DNA of 64,000 nucleotides from a virus. The stretch spans positions 142,618 through 206,617 of the IMG/VR virus record IMGVR_UViG_3300036770_006296. One strand, given 5' to 3'. The translations under genes were made by a program, and so were the position numbers. Under the pieces are notes generated by a model. That model ran no database searches and was not told the origin of the DNA. It worked only from the letters and a program-made list of their open reading frames with translations. Of this stretch, positions 7,194 to 15,995 are shown in pieces (within the stretch, counting starts at the first letter, position 1; each line of letters opens with the position of its first letter).

Positions 7194-8798
7194 ATGAATT
7201 ACATAGAAACTTTCGAATCCTTCTACAACTTTGCTCCTAATGATGGAGGTGCTAACATTAACGAATTATTCTCTTTAAATCAGAGCTGTATGCCTAAATA
7301 TACATGCGAAGAATTCAAGAATTTATTTTCTTCCTATCTAAACGAGTCAGAAGAATATATGGATGATGATTCTTTAAATGAAGCTCACGCATACTACGAA
7401 ATCGCAATGCTTTCTGAAGCTAGATCTTCGTGGGGAGAAACCGAAGGGGATATTCATTATGTAGACGCAGAAACACACGTTATACTAGTTAAAAATTCAG
7501 AGGCTTTTATTATAGAAAAGAAAACTTTAGACTATGTACAGAATAACAATCTTAATGAGTTTAAAATGTTTTCGTTTAGTGATCTTAAAAAAGCATATCA
7601 CAAATTAAAGGATAAAGCTGTTGATTATGCTAAGAAAAAAATAAGCAACGCTAAGGAATTTGTTGCTAAGTCTTGGGATAAAATGTCAGATGGTGCTAAA
7701 AAAGCATGGGAATGGATGAAAACAGCAGTATCGGCCAGCGCTAAATTTGTAGGAGATAACTTAGAAACAATAACGATTGTTCTTACTGTACTTGGTTCAG
7801 TTTTAGGAATAGCTGGAGGACTTTTAACAGCAGTAGGAATAGGACCTATACTTACAGCAATTGCTGGGGGTATTATGGCTATAAATGGTGGTATACACAT
7901 ATATGAAGGATTCCATAAAATTCATCACGCAACTGAGATATCTAAGGATGTACCGGTAGATCCTATTGCTAAATTTGCGGCAGGTATGATTAAAGCTGGT
8001 CCTGATCTTTTCCTAGGATTATTATTTCTTCCTCTTGGATTTTATGATATAAGCCACGGATTAACAGAAGCACTAGCAAATCCAGCAGCAGGATCTATTG
8101 CCGCAGGGGTTAAAGAAACTGCTAAAGCTGCTTCAAAATCTTGGTTAGGAAATCTGGGCCACACTATAGAAAAAGTATTAGGTGGATTTCTTAAAAATTT
8201 CTTTGCTAATCCTAAAGTTGGCGCAGCAGTTGGCGCGGGTGTAGTCGGGGGAATTACAATCCTTGGTGCTAAATTCTTTACCGATGTTTGTGGGTGGCTT
8301 TATGAATTTATGCTTAAAAGTAGTGATTCGATACTTAAAGGAATAAATTGGCTTCTCGACATACCTAAAAAATTAACGGATGCGATTGATAAATTTTCTA
8401 AAGTTGCAGATGGATTTTTATCGAAGATAATAGCTAAAGGGTTAAGTGCTATAGTTAAGCCTATGACATCTTATTTAGCTAAAATATGTGAAAAATATTT
8501 TAAACCATTAGTTGATAAATCACGAAAATTTATACAAAGACAGATTGCTGCTAAAAAACTCTTAGATGCAGAAATGGAAAAAGCACACGGGGGTCATGGA
8601 AAAGGGGCGGACAATAAAAAACACGGAGAAATTCCAAAATCTAAAGGCAAGCCCTTATTTAAAATGGGAACTGTAGAGATTGAAAAAAAGGATGCCAAAT
8701 ATGCTTCTAAGGTAAATAAAGGAATTAAAAAAGTTAAAGAATCACAAGTCTGGGAAAATAAATATATTGGTTCTTTTGATGATTTAGAATTCATCTAG
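7194..8798 (+). CDS. large tagged membrane-active protein (possible ejected virion protein)
   Basis: 534 residues. MNYIETFESF is the shared N-terminal tag. A predicted amphipathic region (about 120-185, Lys/Ala/Trp-rich) follows, then long glycine/alanine-rich hydrophobic stretches (about 190-235, 255-290, 340-365), then Lys-rich amphipathic helices and a charged tail. This make-up is typical of proteins that insert into membranes, such as pore formers or ejected internal virion proteins. It is downstream of the sigma gene. No enzyme motif seen. The tag plus membrane segments favour a packaged protein acting during DNA entry; that is inference. Confidence 0.55.
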   Translation: MNYIETFESFYNFAPNDGGANINELFSLNQSCMPKYTCEEFKNLFSSYLNESEEYMDDDSLNEAHAYYEIAMLSEARSSWGETEGDIHYVDAETHVILVKNSEAFIIEKKTLDYVQNNNLNEFKMFSFSDLKKAYHKLKDKAVDYAKKKISNAKEFVAKSWDKMSDGAKKAWEWMKTAVSASAKFVGDNLETITIVLTVLGSVLGIAGGLLTAVGIGPILTAIAGGIMAINGGIHIYEGFHKIHHATEISKDVPVDPIAKFAAGMIKAGPDLFLGLLFLPLGFYDISHGLTEALANPAAGSIAAGVKETAKAASKSWLGNLGHTIEKVLGGFLKNFFANPKVGAAVGAGVVGGITILGAKFFTDVCGWLYEFMLKSSDSILKGINWLLDIPKKLTDAIDKFSKVADGFLSKIIAKGLSAIVKPMTSYLAKICEKYFKPLVDKSRKFIQRQIAAKKLLDAEMEKAHGGHGKGADNKKHGEIPKSKGKPLFKMGTVEIEKKDAKYASKVNKGIKKVKESQVWENKYIGSFDDLEFI

Positions 8799-8870
8799 TC
8801 TAGCTTATCTATTATCCGCATTGTAATAGATAGCGATAACAAGATTATTAATGACCCCGTTTAATTATAT

Positions 8871-9077
8871 ATGATAGCATATACAATTTCTGTCATCTTA
8901 TTTACCCTTATAATAGCATCTGGAATTTTCTTTTGGGTAGTATCGATGTTTACTGGAAAGGTAGAAAAGCCAATTCTATCCCTAATAGGATATGTATTTT
9001 GGCCAATAAGTCTTGTTTTTATATGGATTTATGCCTATTTTTACAATAAATACCAGAAGGGAAGAAAGGATATATAA
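8871..9077 (+). CDS. small two-helix membrane protein
   Basis: 68 residues: two hydrophobic segments (about 2-24 and 37-57) with a basic tail (YNKYQKGRKDI). Its last bases contain the class 2 promoter box for the next gene. No family recognised. Confidence 0.5.
   Translation: MIAYTISVILFTLIIASGIFFWVVSMFTGKVEKPILSLIGYVFWPISLVFIWIYAYFYNKYQKGRKDI
9068..9077 (+). promoter_or_regulatory. class 2 (late-like) promoter box
   Basis: GGATATATAA, ending four bases before the ATG at 9082. The same box recurs upstream of many tagged and lysis genes. A start site that close would give an almost leaderless mRNA. Confidence 0.5.
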
Positions 9078-9081
9078 ATCT

Positions 9082-9765
9082 ATGAAGAGGATAAAACTTT
9101 TTGAAAATTTTGACAATGAAGGGAAGTACTTATGGCCTGAAGCGGCGCTGTGGATAGAAGAACTTCATCCAGAAGAAATATGTTTTTTAGCTCTTTATGT
9201 TTCAATTGTAGAATACAACAAAAATCTTCCCTATAACAGAAGTACAGAAGATCTGCTTTTTCCTATAAAAACCGATTATAAAAGTTATGAATTAGAACCG
9301 GATTCTTATGACGATGAAGATGGAATTTCTAATTTTGAACTCTATTATGAAATACCATCAAAGAACAAAGAAAATTGTATATTTTCTATTGATGTTACAG
9401 GCAAAGGACATTTCACCCAAATTAGAAGAGGTGGATATATGGAGCCAGACGAAGGGGGTGAACCTATCCTTGATTCAATAGAATTTGATTCTGCTTACTA
9501 TTTAGATTCCAAAGAGGAGACGGAAATAAATTTTTCTGATAACTCTTATATTTTTAAATCTGACATTCTAACAAAAAAAGATCTAACTAACATAATAGAG
9601 TATGCCGCAGCTCAAAGAATAGAAGCTGATGATAATACGGATACTCATAAGCCTTTTATTCCACAAAGATTAATGGACAAGTGTCAAGAAATTAGAAAGA
9701 ATCATCCGGATTCAGTAAAAGGTGGTAATTTGCTGAACAGATTTGGAATTTTGGGAACAAACTAG
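9082..9765 (+). CDS. tagged protein with C-terminal LLNRFG motif
   Basis: 227 residues. The frame is open upstream, but MKRIKLFENF at 9082 is the shared tag and follows the class 2 box directly. The body is acidic, with no recognised domain. The C terminus GGNLLNRFGILGTN matches the ends of two other proteins here (the genes at 10066 and 37069), suggesting a common C-terminal docking or processing signal. Confidence 0.55.
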   Translation: MKRIKLFENFDNEGKYLWPEAALWIEELHPEEICFLALYVSIVEYNKNLPYNRSTEDLLFPIKTDYKSYELEPDSYDDEDGISNFELYYEIPSKNKENCIFSIDVTGKGHFTQIRRGGYMEPDEGGEPILDSIEFDSAYYLDSKEETEINFSDNSYIFKSDILTKKDLTNIIEYAAAQRIEADDNTDTHKPFIPQRLMDKCQEIRKNHPDSVKGGNLLNRFGILGTN

Positions 9766-9799
9766 AATTTATTAGTATAAGGATAGTTAAATCCTTAAA

Positions 9800-10057
9800 A
9801 TGAAAAATATATTTTTAGCTCTATCTTTATTTGTTTCTTTATTATCTTTTTCGCAAGATTATAAATTCAACAAATTATCTGTTGTTTCCCCTAATAGGGA
9901 TACTCTCTGGCTTCTAAATGACCCGTCGGGAAGGCTAATTGCTTATTCTTGGGAGCTAGAACAAAATCTACCTGAGAAAAAACCAGTAATTATTCTTGTT
10001 GAATCATTACCAACTATCGAGAAAAAAAAGAAAAAAGGATATATAGAAGGTAATTAA
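9800..10057 (+). CDS. small secreted protein
   Basis: 85 residues starting with a classical signal peptide (FLALSLFVSLLSFS) and a cleavage site after FSQ. The mature part of about 65 residues ends in a run of Lys. Likely periplasmic. Not recognised. Confidence 0.5.
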   Translation: MKNIFLALSLFVSLLSFSQDYKFNKLSVVSPNRDTLWLLNDPSGRLIAYSWELEQNLPEKKPVIILVESLPTIEKKKKKGYIEGN

Positions 10058-10065
10058 AAACCTTT

Positions 10066-10458
10066 ATGAGACATATACGATTATTTGAAAATTTCGACCA
10101 GGATAAAACAGTAGACTCATCTGGATTATTATTTGATTGGATTCCCTTTGATACGGAAGTTAATAATCCAATTAATTCTTCAGTCCCTACAGAAATAACT
10201 CCACAGAAACTTATAGAGTATTGCAACGCTAATCCGGAGATAGGTAAAGTAGGTTTGTATATTGCGCATAAAAAAAATCCTGCTGGGGGATTTACTAGAT
10301 ATGTAACCACTTCAACAAATCCTTTGTTATTAGAATCGGCAATGTTTGATAGCGAGTTTAACAAGATTAATGATGTGAAAGGAATAAGTGCAGCATCTCT
10401 TGATTCATTTGGGAAGGGAGCTTCAATGATGAACAGATTCGGATTATTCGACAAGTAA
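10066..10458 (+). CDS. tagged protein with C-terminal MNRFG motif
   Basis: 130 residues. The N-terminal tag is MRHIRLFENF and the C terminus is GKGASMMNRFGLFDK, so it shares both end signals with the gene at 9082. The middle is different, indicating modular end signals around unrelated bodies. Followed by a strong terminator. Confidence 0.55.
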   Translation: MRHIRLFENFDQDKTVDSSGLLFDWIPFDTEVNNPINSSVPTEITPQKLIEYCNANPEIGKVGLYIAHKKNPAGGFTRYVTTSTNPLLLESAMFDSEFNKINDVKGISAASLDSFGKGASMMNRFGLFDK

Positions 10459-10486
10459 TTATAAGTTATACATATTAAAAAATATT

Positions 10487-10510
10487 AAAACCCGGTAACG
10501 GGTTTTTTTT
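10487..10510 (+). terminator. intrinsic terminator
   Basis: AAAACCCG, loop GTAA, CGGGTTTTTTTT. It ends the transcript of the tagged genes at 9.1-10.5 kb. Confidence 0.85.
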
Positions 10511-10608
10511 ATGAATTTTTTTTCCTATTTTTTCAAAAAAATATAAACTTTTTTAAAACCCCTGCATATAATATAAGTATAAAATAAAAACAATTTAAAT
10601 TTTTAATT

Positions 10609-11082
10609 ATGGAAAAAAGAGAAGCAAAAATTGAAGCACTTTTGGCTTTAAAGAATGACAAGTCAGTAAAAGCATGGATTGGTCCTAATCATGTTCTTTT
10701 CAAGGACAGTGACGAAAATAGGGACATGTTCCTTACTACTTATCGAATTAGAAATGCCTATGAGGAACTGCTATTAAAATTAGAAGTTAATGAGGAAGTT
10801 ACAGAAGAAAGAGATCTTCTATTAATCAAAAGGTTTTTTGAAATGATGTTTTATCCACCTAGAAAAATGAGCATCAGCGATTGGAAAAACGGAAGAGATC
10901 CTATTGTTAAAATAGTAAAGGCTTATAAGGATGTTAGATGGAAAGGTAACAGAAGAAGAAAACATGAAATAACTCTTTTATTAGATGACGGAAAAAAGAT
11001 ACAAATTAATCCAGGGGATGTTTTGAATAAGTTTTTCCATATATGGGGAAATTTCGATTCACTTATAAATTCTAAGTTATAA
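10609..11082 (+). CDS. hypothetical protein (157 aa)
   Basis: Isolated between two intrinsic terminators, so it is its own transcription unit. The upstream 100 nt are AT-rich with TATAATATAAG but no clear class 1 box. The product is basic in its second half (VRWKGNRRRKHEITLLLDDG), possibly nucleic-acid binding. Not recognised. Confidence 0.55.
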   Translation: MEKREAKIEALLALKNDKSVKAWIGPNHVLFKDSDENRDMFLTTYRIRNAYEELLLKLEVNEEVTEERDLLLIKRFFEMMFYPPRKMSISDWKNGRDPIVKIVKAYKDVRWKGNRRRKHEITLLLDDGKKIQINPGDVLNKFFHIWGNFDSLINSKL

Positions 11083-11106
11083 GTATTTTCTTGTTAATAA
11101 AATATT

Positions 11107-11136
11107 AGCCGGCTTCACATTAAGCCGGCTTTTTTT
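11107..11136 (+). terminator. intrinsic terminator
   Basis: AGCCGGCTT, loop CACATT, AAGCCGGCT and then six more T. Nine perfect pairs. Ends the 10609 unit. Confidence 0.9.
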
Positions 11137-11157
11137 GCGGGTTTTTTTAAGGCGGGG

Positions 11158-11167
11158 GGATATATAA
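11158..11167 (+). promoter_or_regulatory. class 2 promoter box upstream of speD-like gene
   Basis: GGATATATAA inside a G-rich lead (GGCGGGGGGATATATAA), 21 bases before the ATG at 11189. Confidence 0.5.
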
Positions 11168-11188
11168 CCAGTAAATAATTACTAATTG

Positions 11189-11560
11189 ATGGAAGAATTT
11201 GGCCCTCACATAACTATTGATCTAAAAGGATGTCCTAAAGAAACATTATCTAACTACGAGTTACATTTTAATTATCTTAAGAATCTTCCGGAATTAATAA
11301 GTATGACACCAATAACACAGCCTTATGTGTTTCCTTATTCTGGATTGGTTCCAGAGGATAAAGGTATAACTGGAATAGTTATAATAGCCGAGAGCCATAT
11401 ATCTGTACATTCATTTGAAGAGAAAGGATATTGCTTTATTGATATTTTCTCTTGTAAAGATATGGATGTAGAAAGAGCTATACAAATAACATTGGATACT
11501 TTTAAACCTACTGACTCAGAAATTAATATAGTTAAAAGGGGAAAAGATTTTCCTAGATAG
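11189..11560 (+). CDS. speD: S-adenosylmethionine decarboxylase proenzyme (SpeD/SpeH-like)
   Basis: 123 residues, the length of the small prokaryotic class. The signature GIVIIAESHISVHSFEEKGY followed by FIDIFSCKDMDVERA contains the self-cleavage Ser69, which becomes the pyruvoyl group, the catalytic His71 and a downstream Cys in the usual place. Decarboxylated SAM supplies the aminopropyl group for spermidine. The deoxyhypusine-synthase-like gene 1.8 kb downstream suggests a phage polyamine module. ATG at 11189 is chosen over an in-frame TTG one codon before it. Confidence 0.88.
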   Translation: MEEFGPHITIDLKGCPKETLSNYELHFNYLKNLPELISMTPITQPYVFPYSGLVPEDKGITGIVIIAESHISVHSFEEKGYCFIDIFSCKDMDVERAIQITLDTFKPTDSEINIVKRGKDFPR

Positions 11561-12019
11561 TTATTTTTTAAATTTTCTTTTCATCTCTTCAATCTCGCTT
11601 ATGATATTTTTCATATCATTCTTAACTATCACTGTTGATGTGTTTCTTACCGAAGTGGAGGAGGAGTCAACTTTTTTCAATGTTTCCATATTCATTTGAC
11701 TTAATATCTTGTTATCCTCTTTTTTAGCTTTGTCCTTTAGATAGTCGAGCATTGTCACAAATTCTTTTTCCCTTTCTAATATTTCGTTGGTACAACTTTT
11801 TTGTTCTTCCCTTATCTTAGTATCTTTTTCGTTTAATTCAGTCTCTAATGACTTTATTTTATTTGTTTTTGCCTCTACTTCCTCCTTTAGTTCATCTTTA
11901 CTTTCTATTATAGAAGGACCTATCGTGATTACCACTATGGAGAATAAAATAAGTGAAAGAGCTATCACCTTTTGCGGGGTTGAAAACTGGGCTAAGATCT
12001 CTGCAATATATTTAAACAT
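11561..12019 (-). CDS. membrane-anchored coiled-coil protein
   Basis: 152 residues: one N-terminal transmembrane helix (about residues 18-36) and then a long charged coiled coil (about 40-110) with a second helical segment at the C terminus. The layout resembles phage inner-membrane spanins (Rz type) and other anchored coiled-coil proteins. No partner outer-membrane lipoprotein is nested in it, so the spanin call is only a possibility. Its stop abuts the convergent speD stop. Confidence 0.5.
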   Translation of the reverse strand: MFKYIAEILAQFSTPQKVIALSLILFSIVVITIGPSIIESKDELKEEVEAKTNKIKSLETELNEKDTKIREEQKSCTNEILEREKEFVTMLDYLKDKAKKEDNKILSQMNMETLKKVDSSSTSVRNTSTVIVKNDMKNIISEIEEMKRKFKK

Positions 12020-12059
12020 ATTTTTAGTTGTTATTTGCTGATTCTTAATATATACTCAT

Positions 12060-12368
12060 ATGGCCAATATAATTAAAGGAAATTTAGAAATAATGGGACA
12101 GGATCTTCCTGGTAAGATGTCATGGACCAGTGTTCCTGCTCAATTAGAGTTATTAGGGGGAAATGGATGGAGACTTCCTTATGAAAGTGAATTTTTAGAG
12201 ATCTTCCAGCTATATAAACTTGGTATTGGTGGATTTAAGCCATCACGATATTGGTCATACTCATCGTATCTTAATAAAGCTTGGTATTATGATCTTAGCG
12301 TGGGATATTCTCCACACATCATAGATAAAACTAACCTGTATTACGTTAGACTTGTTAGAGACATCTAG
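12060..12368 (+). CDS. DUF1566-like small protein
   Basis: 102 residues. The pattern GNGWRLPYESEFLEIFQLY, then GGFKPSRYWSYSSY, then YYVRLVRDI is the DUF1566/Lcl-type fold (related to C-type-lectin-like modules), usually found in secreted or virion proteins. No signal peptide. Could be a small adhesin or decoration protein; the role is inferred. Confidence 0.65.
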   Translation: MANIIKGNLEIMGQDLPGKMSWTSVPAQLELLGGNGWRLPYESEFLEIFQLYKLGIGGFKPSRYWSYSSYLNKAWYYDLSVGYSPHIIDKTNLYYVRLVRDI

Positions 12369-12385
12369 AAATAGATAACAGATCC

Positions 12386-12601
12386 TTAACTTGAATTCCT
12401 CATACGGAAAAGATTTTTTCTGACTGACTTATCTAAATCCTCAGAAGTTGTTCTTAATCCTTTATCGTATATGTTAGAAAGGGATCTTGCTACTTTGTTT
12501 TGATCGAGAATTATCTCCCATCTGGGATCTTTTTCCTTGTTGATGATTTCCTCTGCTATTTCTTTGCCTAGCTCTTCAACTTTTTTTTCGTATGCTCTCA
12601 T
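12386..12601 (-). CDS. hypothetical helical protein (71 aa)
   Basis: Mostly helical and charged, with Arg/Lys-rich C-terminal third (LDKSVRKNLFRMRNSS). Last gene of a three-gene minus-strand group with two paralogous tagged proteins. Not recognised. Confidence 0.45.
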   Translation of the reverse strand: MRAYEKKVEELGKEIAEEIINKEKDPRWEIILDQNKVARSLSNIYDKGLRTTSEDLDKSVRKNLFRMRNSS

Positions 12602-12628
12602 AATATTTTATACCAGATGATTCTGGTT

Positions 12629-12943
12629 TTATTTCATCTGGTTGTATATTTTTTGCAAATCCCCAACAATCCAGTCTTCGGGGTATCCATCATCTTTAGA
12701 ATTTTCTATAGCATCACTTATTATTGAGATGTATTTATACTCCTCGCTTCTACGATTAAATTTAGGAGTGTTTTCTTGACCATTATAGTAGTTTAGTATA
12801 TCTTTGATTGTGGATTTTAAAACATAAAGATCCGCGCCAAGTTCTATAGCTTTATTTATTTTTTTAGAAATAGCTGTGTAAGGATCTTCTGATCCTGGAT
12901 GGAATTCGTATAATTTTAAAAATTCTTTGTATTTAGTTAGCAT
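12629..12943 (-). CDS. tagged protein, YKEFLxxxEFHPG subfamily
   Basis: 104 residues. The N terminus LTKYKEFLKLYEFHPG is a variant of the shared tag, and it is paralogous to the next gene (IKKYKDFLSINEHHPG). The body is helical with acidic patches and a conserved layout ending in VGDLQKIYNQ. The variant tag recalls T4 MKTYQEF more closely than the others do. Confidence 0.5.
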   Translation of the reverse strand: MLTKYKEFLKLYEFHPGSEDPYTAISKKINKAIELGADLYVLKSTIKDILNYYNGQENTPKFNRRSEEYKYISIISDAIENSKDDGYPEDWIVGDLQKIYNQMK

Positions 12944-12944
12944 T

Positions 12945-13301
12945 TTAAAATGAGTATTCTTTTATAATATTCTCTATCTCCTTCATTATTAGATCCTCGT
13001 CGTACCAATCTTCCTCAGCTAATATAAATTTTTGTCTTAGTGAATTTATGGCGGAGTTTAAGTCCGTTCCTATAGAAATACCTTTTTTTTCTTTAAAATC
13101 CATAATGTCTCTGTCACTATAAGCTGTTGCTTTATTTATTTTATAAAAATCTAAATAGAAAGATAAAGCCTCCATAATAACTGGTATAGTAAATCCTCCA
13201 TCCATCAATTTTTTTATACCTTCTCGTATCATATCTTGGACAGGAATAGCACCGGGGTGATGTTCATTTATTGACAAGAAATCCTTGTATTTTTTTATCA
13301 T
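12945..13301 (-). CDS. tagged protein, YKDFLxxxEHHPG subfamily
   Basis: 118 residues, a paralogue of the gene at 12629: same N-terminal KYK(D/E)FL...E.HPG and a similar helical body with a C-terminal amphipathic helix. A class 2-like box (TTATATATC on the plus strand at 13306) precedes its ATG. Confidence 0.5.
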   Translation of the reverse strand: MIKKYKDFLSINEHHPGAIPVQDMIREGIKKLMDGGFTIPVIMEALSFYLDFYKINKATAYSDRDIMDFKEKKGISIGTDLNSAINSLRQKFILAEEDWYDEDLIMKEIENIIKEYSF

Positions 13302-13357
13302 AGATTATATATCAAGAAATAAAAACCAATTATTAACTATAATTAAATAAAAATAGA

Positions 13358-14338
13358 ATGGTAAAGAAAAAAGGACCTATCAGTATGTTTATAGAAAGAA
13401 ACTATAAACACTTTAATGCAGCAGCTCTAAAAGATGCTGCTATAGGATATGAAACACACATCGACGGTGGAGGAAAAATGCTGGTCTCTCTTGCTGGTGC
13501 AATGAGCACAGCAGAACTTGGTATTTCTCTTGCTGAAATGATTAGAGCTGGTAAAGTTGATATTATTTCTTGTACTGGTGCCAACCTAGAAGAAGATCTC
13601 ATGAATCTTGTAGCACATTCACATTACAAGAGAATACCTAATTACAGAGATCTTACCCCAAAAGAGGAGCGTGATTTATTAGACAATGGACTTAATAGAG
13701 TTACAGATACTTGCATTCCGGAGGAAGAAGCATTCAGAAGACTACAGAATCACATATATGATATATGGAAAAAAGCAGAAAGCAGAGGAGAAAGACACTT
13801 TCCACACAAATACATGTACGAATTAATAAATAGCGGAGTGTTAGAGCAGTACTATGAAATTGATCCTAAGGATTCATGGATGGTTGCAGCAGCAGAGGTG
13901 AATTTACCTATGGTTGTTCCAGGGTGGGAAGATTCCACCTTAGGAAACATCTTTGCTTCGTATGTAATAAAAGGTGACTTGAAGCACGACACTGTAAAAA
14001 ACGGGATAGAGTATATGGTTTCTTTAAGCCATTGGTACAGGGAAAATTGTCAAGAGCCAGGAATAGGATTCTTCCAGATAGGTGGGGGAATTGCCGGGGA
14101 TTTTCCTATCTGTGTTGTACCTATGATGTACCAAGATCTTGAATGGGAGGATGTACCATTTTGGTCTTATTTCTGTCAAATTTCGGATTCAACAACATCT
14201 TATGGTTCTTATTCAGGAGCAGTACCAAATGAAAAGATTACTTGGGGCAAATTGGACGCAGACACCCCTAAATTTATTGTAGAATCGGATGCCACAATAG
14301 TTGCTCCCCTGATTTTTTCATGGATATTAAATAAATAG
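13358..14338 (+). CDS. deoxyhypusine-synthase-like protein (polyamine enzyme)
   Basis: 326 residues with the deoxyhypusine synthase fold markers. These are an N-terminal GGGKMLVSLAGAMSTAELG (NAD region), VDIISCTGANLEEDL, HVDGGGIAGD-type IGGGIAGDFPIC, and the C-terminal SGAVPNEKITWGK whose Lys298 aligns with the active-site Lys of eukaryotic enzymes. Bacteria lack eIF5A, and bacterial DHS-like proteins are thought to act on free polyamines (homospermidine-synthase type). Together with the SpeD-like gene this suggests spermidine remodelling for DNA packaging or ribosome function. The substrate is inference. Confidence 0.85.
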   Translation: MVKKKGPISMFIERNYKHFNAAALKDAAIGYETHIDGGGKMLVSLAGAMSTAELGISLAEMIRAGKVDIISCTGANLEEDLMNLVAHSHYKRIPNYRDLTPKEERDLLDNGLNRVTDTCIPEEEAFRRLQNHIYDIWKKAESRGERHFPHKYMYELINSGVLEQYYEIDPKDSWMVAAAEVNLPMVVPGWEDSTLGNIFASYVIKGDLKHDTVKNGIEYMVSLSHWYRENCQEPGIGFFQIGGGIAGDFPICVVPMMYQDLEWEDVPFWSYFCQISDSTTSYGSYSGAVPNEKITWGKLDADTPKFIVESDATIVAPLIFSWILNK

Positions 14339-14434
14339 AGTTTGAATATATATTAGATGAAAGAGATATACGGCCTATTGATATTCTCTATAGTTATTTT
14401 ATTAGCAGGCTATATCAACATAAAAAAAGAAAAA

Positions 14435-15166
14435 ATGAAGCATCTTAAAAGTATAGATGAATTTAAAATAGCAAATGAACAGCTTTTTTCTGACGCTAAT
14501 AAATTTTCTAAGCTCTTCGGATTAGATTCACCATCTAAAGACTCAAGTGATAATAAAGATTCATCTTCAGGAGGGACAGATTCTTCTGGAGCATCCTCAT
14601 CAATTTCTGCCAAAACAGAACTTGGTAATTATGGTAAATTTAGTGAAGCATCTAAGAAAAATGCTCCTCTAATTATGGTTTATGGAGGTATAGATGTAGG
14701 AGGCAAAAAGAGTGGAGAATATATGTATGACTATTTAGGAAAAATAGGAAGCTCCGCTAATATTTTTGTGGCAAAGGATCACAAAGTAGATGGCAAAGGA
14801 TCATACAAAGCAGTCAAAGATAAATTGTCTGAAAAATCGATATCGCCTTCTAAAAAAATATTATATCTTTTTTCTGGAGGATATAAACCAGGAATGGAAT
14901 TATTAAATAGTGTTTCGGCTTCAGAGTTCGACTTAATATATCTAGTTGATATTTGGATGGGTAATTCAAAAGTTGCTTCCTTTTATAAAAATTTAGCAGA
15001 GAATAATAGAGGTAAGGTTAGGTATTTTTATAGCGGAGACGGAGCTCAAAATGCAGATGCAAAAAACAGTTTAATTAAAACTCTGAACTTCTACAAGTCA
15101 AATGATCAAAACAATCATATGGCAACAAACACAGATGCCGTCTCTGATCTATCAAATAAATTATAA
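14435..15166 (+). CDS. tagged protein, NEQLF subfamily, alpha/beta body
   Basis: The open frame extends upstream to 14357 and would add a hydrophobic helix. MKHLKSIDEF at 14435 is the shared tag and is taken as the start. The segment IANEQLFSDANKFSKLFG is closely matched in the next gene and in the lysozyme at 31152. A Ser/Asp-rich linker (about 40-70) leads to an alpha/beta domain with PLIMVYGGIDVGGKKSGEY and ILYLFSGGYKPGMEL, which recalls a hydrolase core but has no assignable triad. Confidence 0.55.
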   Translation: MKHLKSIDEFKIANEQLFSDANKFSKLFGLDSPSKDSSDNKDSSSGGTDSSGASSSISAKTELGNYGKFSEASKKNAPLIMVYGGIDVGGKKSGEYMYDYLGKIGSSANIFVAKDHKVDGKGSYKAVKDKLSEKSISPSKKILYLFSGGYKPGMELLNSVSASEFDLIYLVDIWMGNSKVASFYKNLAENNRGKVRYFYSGDGAQNADAKNSLIKTLNFYKSNDQNNHMATNTDAVSDLSNKL

Positions 15167-15167
15167 A

Positions 15168-15944
15168 ATGAAACACATAAAGAACATACAAGAATTTAAT
15201 CACCTTTATGAACAGTTATTTGCTGCTGATATTGCAAAATTTAACAAATTGATGGGTATATCAGTGGAAGAAACCGGTATGGAGGAACCAAATATATCTC
15301 CTGCTGAAAATCCTTCTGGTTCAGGGTCAGCCTTTGCTTCTGTTGTTAAACTTAACACCAGTCAGTTAGATGAATATGGATCAACTGTTGGGATTAGTGA
15401 AAAAGGAGATAATGCTCCATTACAGCAGCCAGCAAGAGGGCCTTTAGGAAATATAGTAAATTCAGCTTATGCTAACTTAAATGTTTCAACTAGAAAAATA
15501 CCAGGGACTCTCGGAGGTAATTTAGGTTGTGCAGCAGCAGTTTCCATTATATTTTATAGAGCTACTGGATACGCAATAGCTGGTTCTGGAGCTATCACAC
15601 TAGGCACCGCTCACATGTGGAACCATTTTGAAAAAGAAAGCAGAAATCCCAGCGGAGTTTGGCAGAAAATAACTAATTGGAAGACTGACTCACAGCCTGG
15701 AGATATAATATTAACATCTAGAGGGTCTAAAGCAGGACACGTGGGTGTTGTTGTAGAGGGAGGTAACATTATATCAAATTCTTCTGGAGGATTCCAAGGA
15801 GATAAAAAAGGACAGATCGAGCTAAACTATAATCTAAACACATGGCAAAGTGTTGCTAATAGAAATCCACAGCAAACTGCTTCTTTTAGATATAAAGGAC
15901 CCTATAAAAACACCTGGGGTAAAACGGAAAAACCAGTAGCATAG
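15168..15944 (+). CDS. tagged CHAP/NlpC-type peptidoglycan hydrolase
   Basis: 258 residues from ATG 15168, which follows the upstream TAA by one base. The tag MKHIKNIQEF and LYEQLF are followed by a low-complexity linker (about 40-95) and a C-terminal cysteine-peptidase domain. The Cys lies in GGNLGCAAAVS, then PGDIILTSRG, then the His in KAGHVGVVVEGG, and a downstream SNSSGG. This order (Cys, His, polar) is that of CHAP and NlpC/P60 amidases. A tagged, packaged wall hydrolase would suit cell entry rather than lysis. Confidence 0.7.
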   Translation: MKHIKNIQEFNHLYEQLFAADIAKFNKLMGISVEETGMEEPNISPAENPSGSGSAFASVVKLNTSQLDEYGSTVGISEKGDNAPLQQPARGPLGNIVNSAYANLNVSTRKIPGTLGGNLGCAAAVSIIFYRATGYAIAGSGAITLGTAHMWNHFEKESRNPSGVWQKITNWKTDSQPGDIILTSRGSKAGHVGVVVEGGNIISNSSGGFQGDKKGQIELNYNLNTWQSVANRNPQQTASFRYKGPYKNTWGKTEKPVA

Positions 15945-15981
15945 AATCATTTTTTTATTGGTGCTTTAATCTCTATATTTG
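15944..15981 (+). promoter_or_regulatory. class 1 promoter for the 16-20 kb operon
   Basis: GAATCATTTTTTTATTG at 15944 overlaps the previous stop, and TATATTTG lies at 15974, 30 nt start to start. It heads a run of closely spaced genes from 15996 to beyond the Dda helicase. Confidence 0.7.
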
Positions 15982-15995
15982 GACAAAAATCATTT

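Noticed and set aside
11561-12019. Firm spanin assignment for the anchored coiled-coil protein
   Set aside because: No nested or adjacent outer-membrane lipoprotein; several anchored coiled-coil proteins occur here.
14357-14434. Extended start adding a membrane helix to the tagged protein at 14435
   Set aside because: Would bury the N-terminal tag shared with many proteins; kept only as an alternative.
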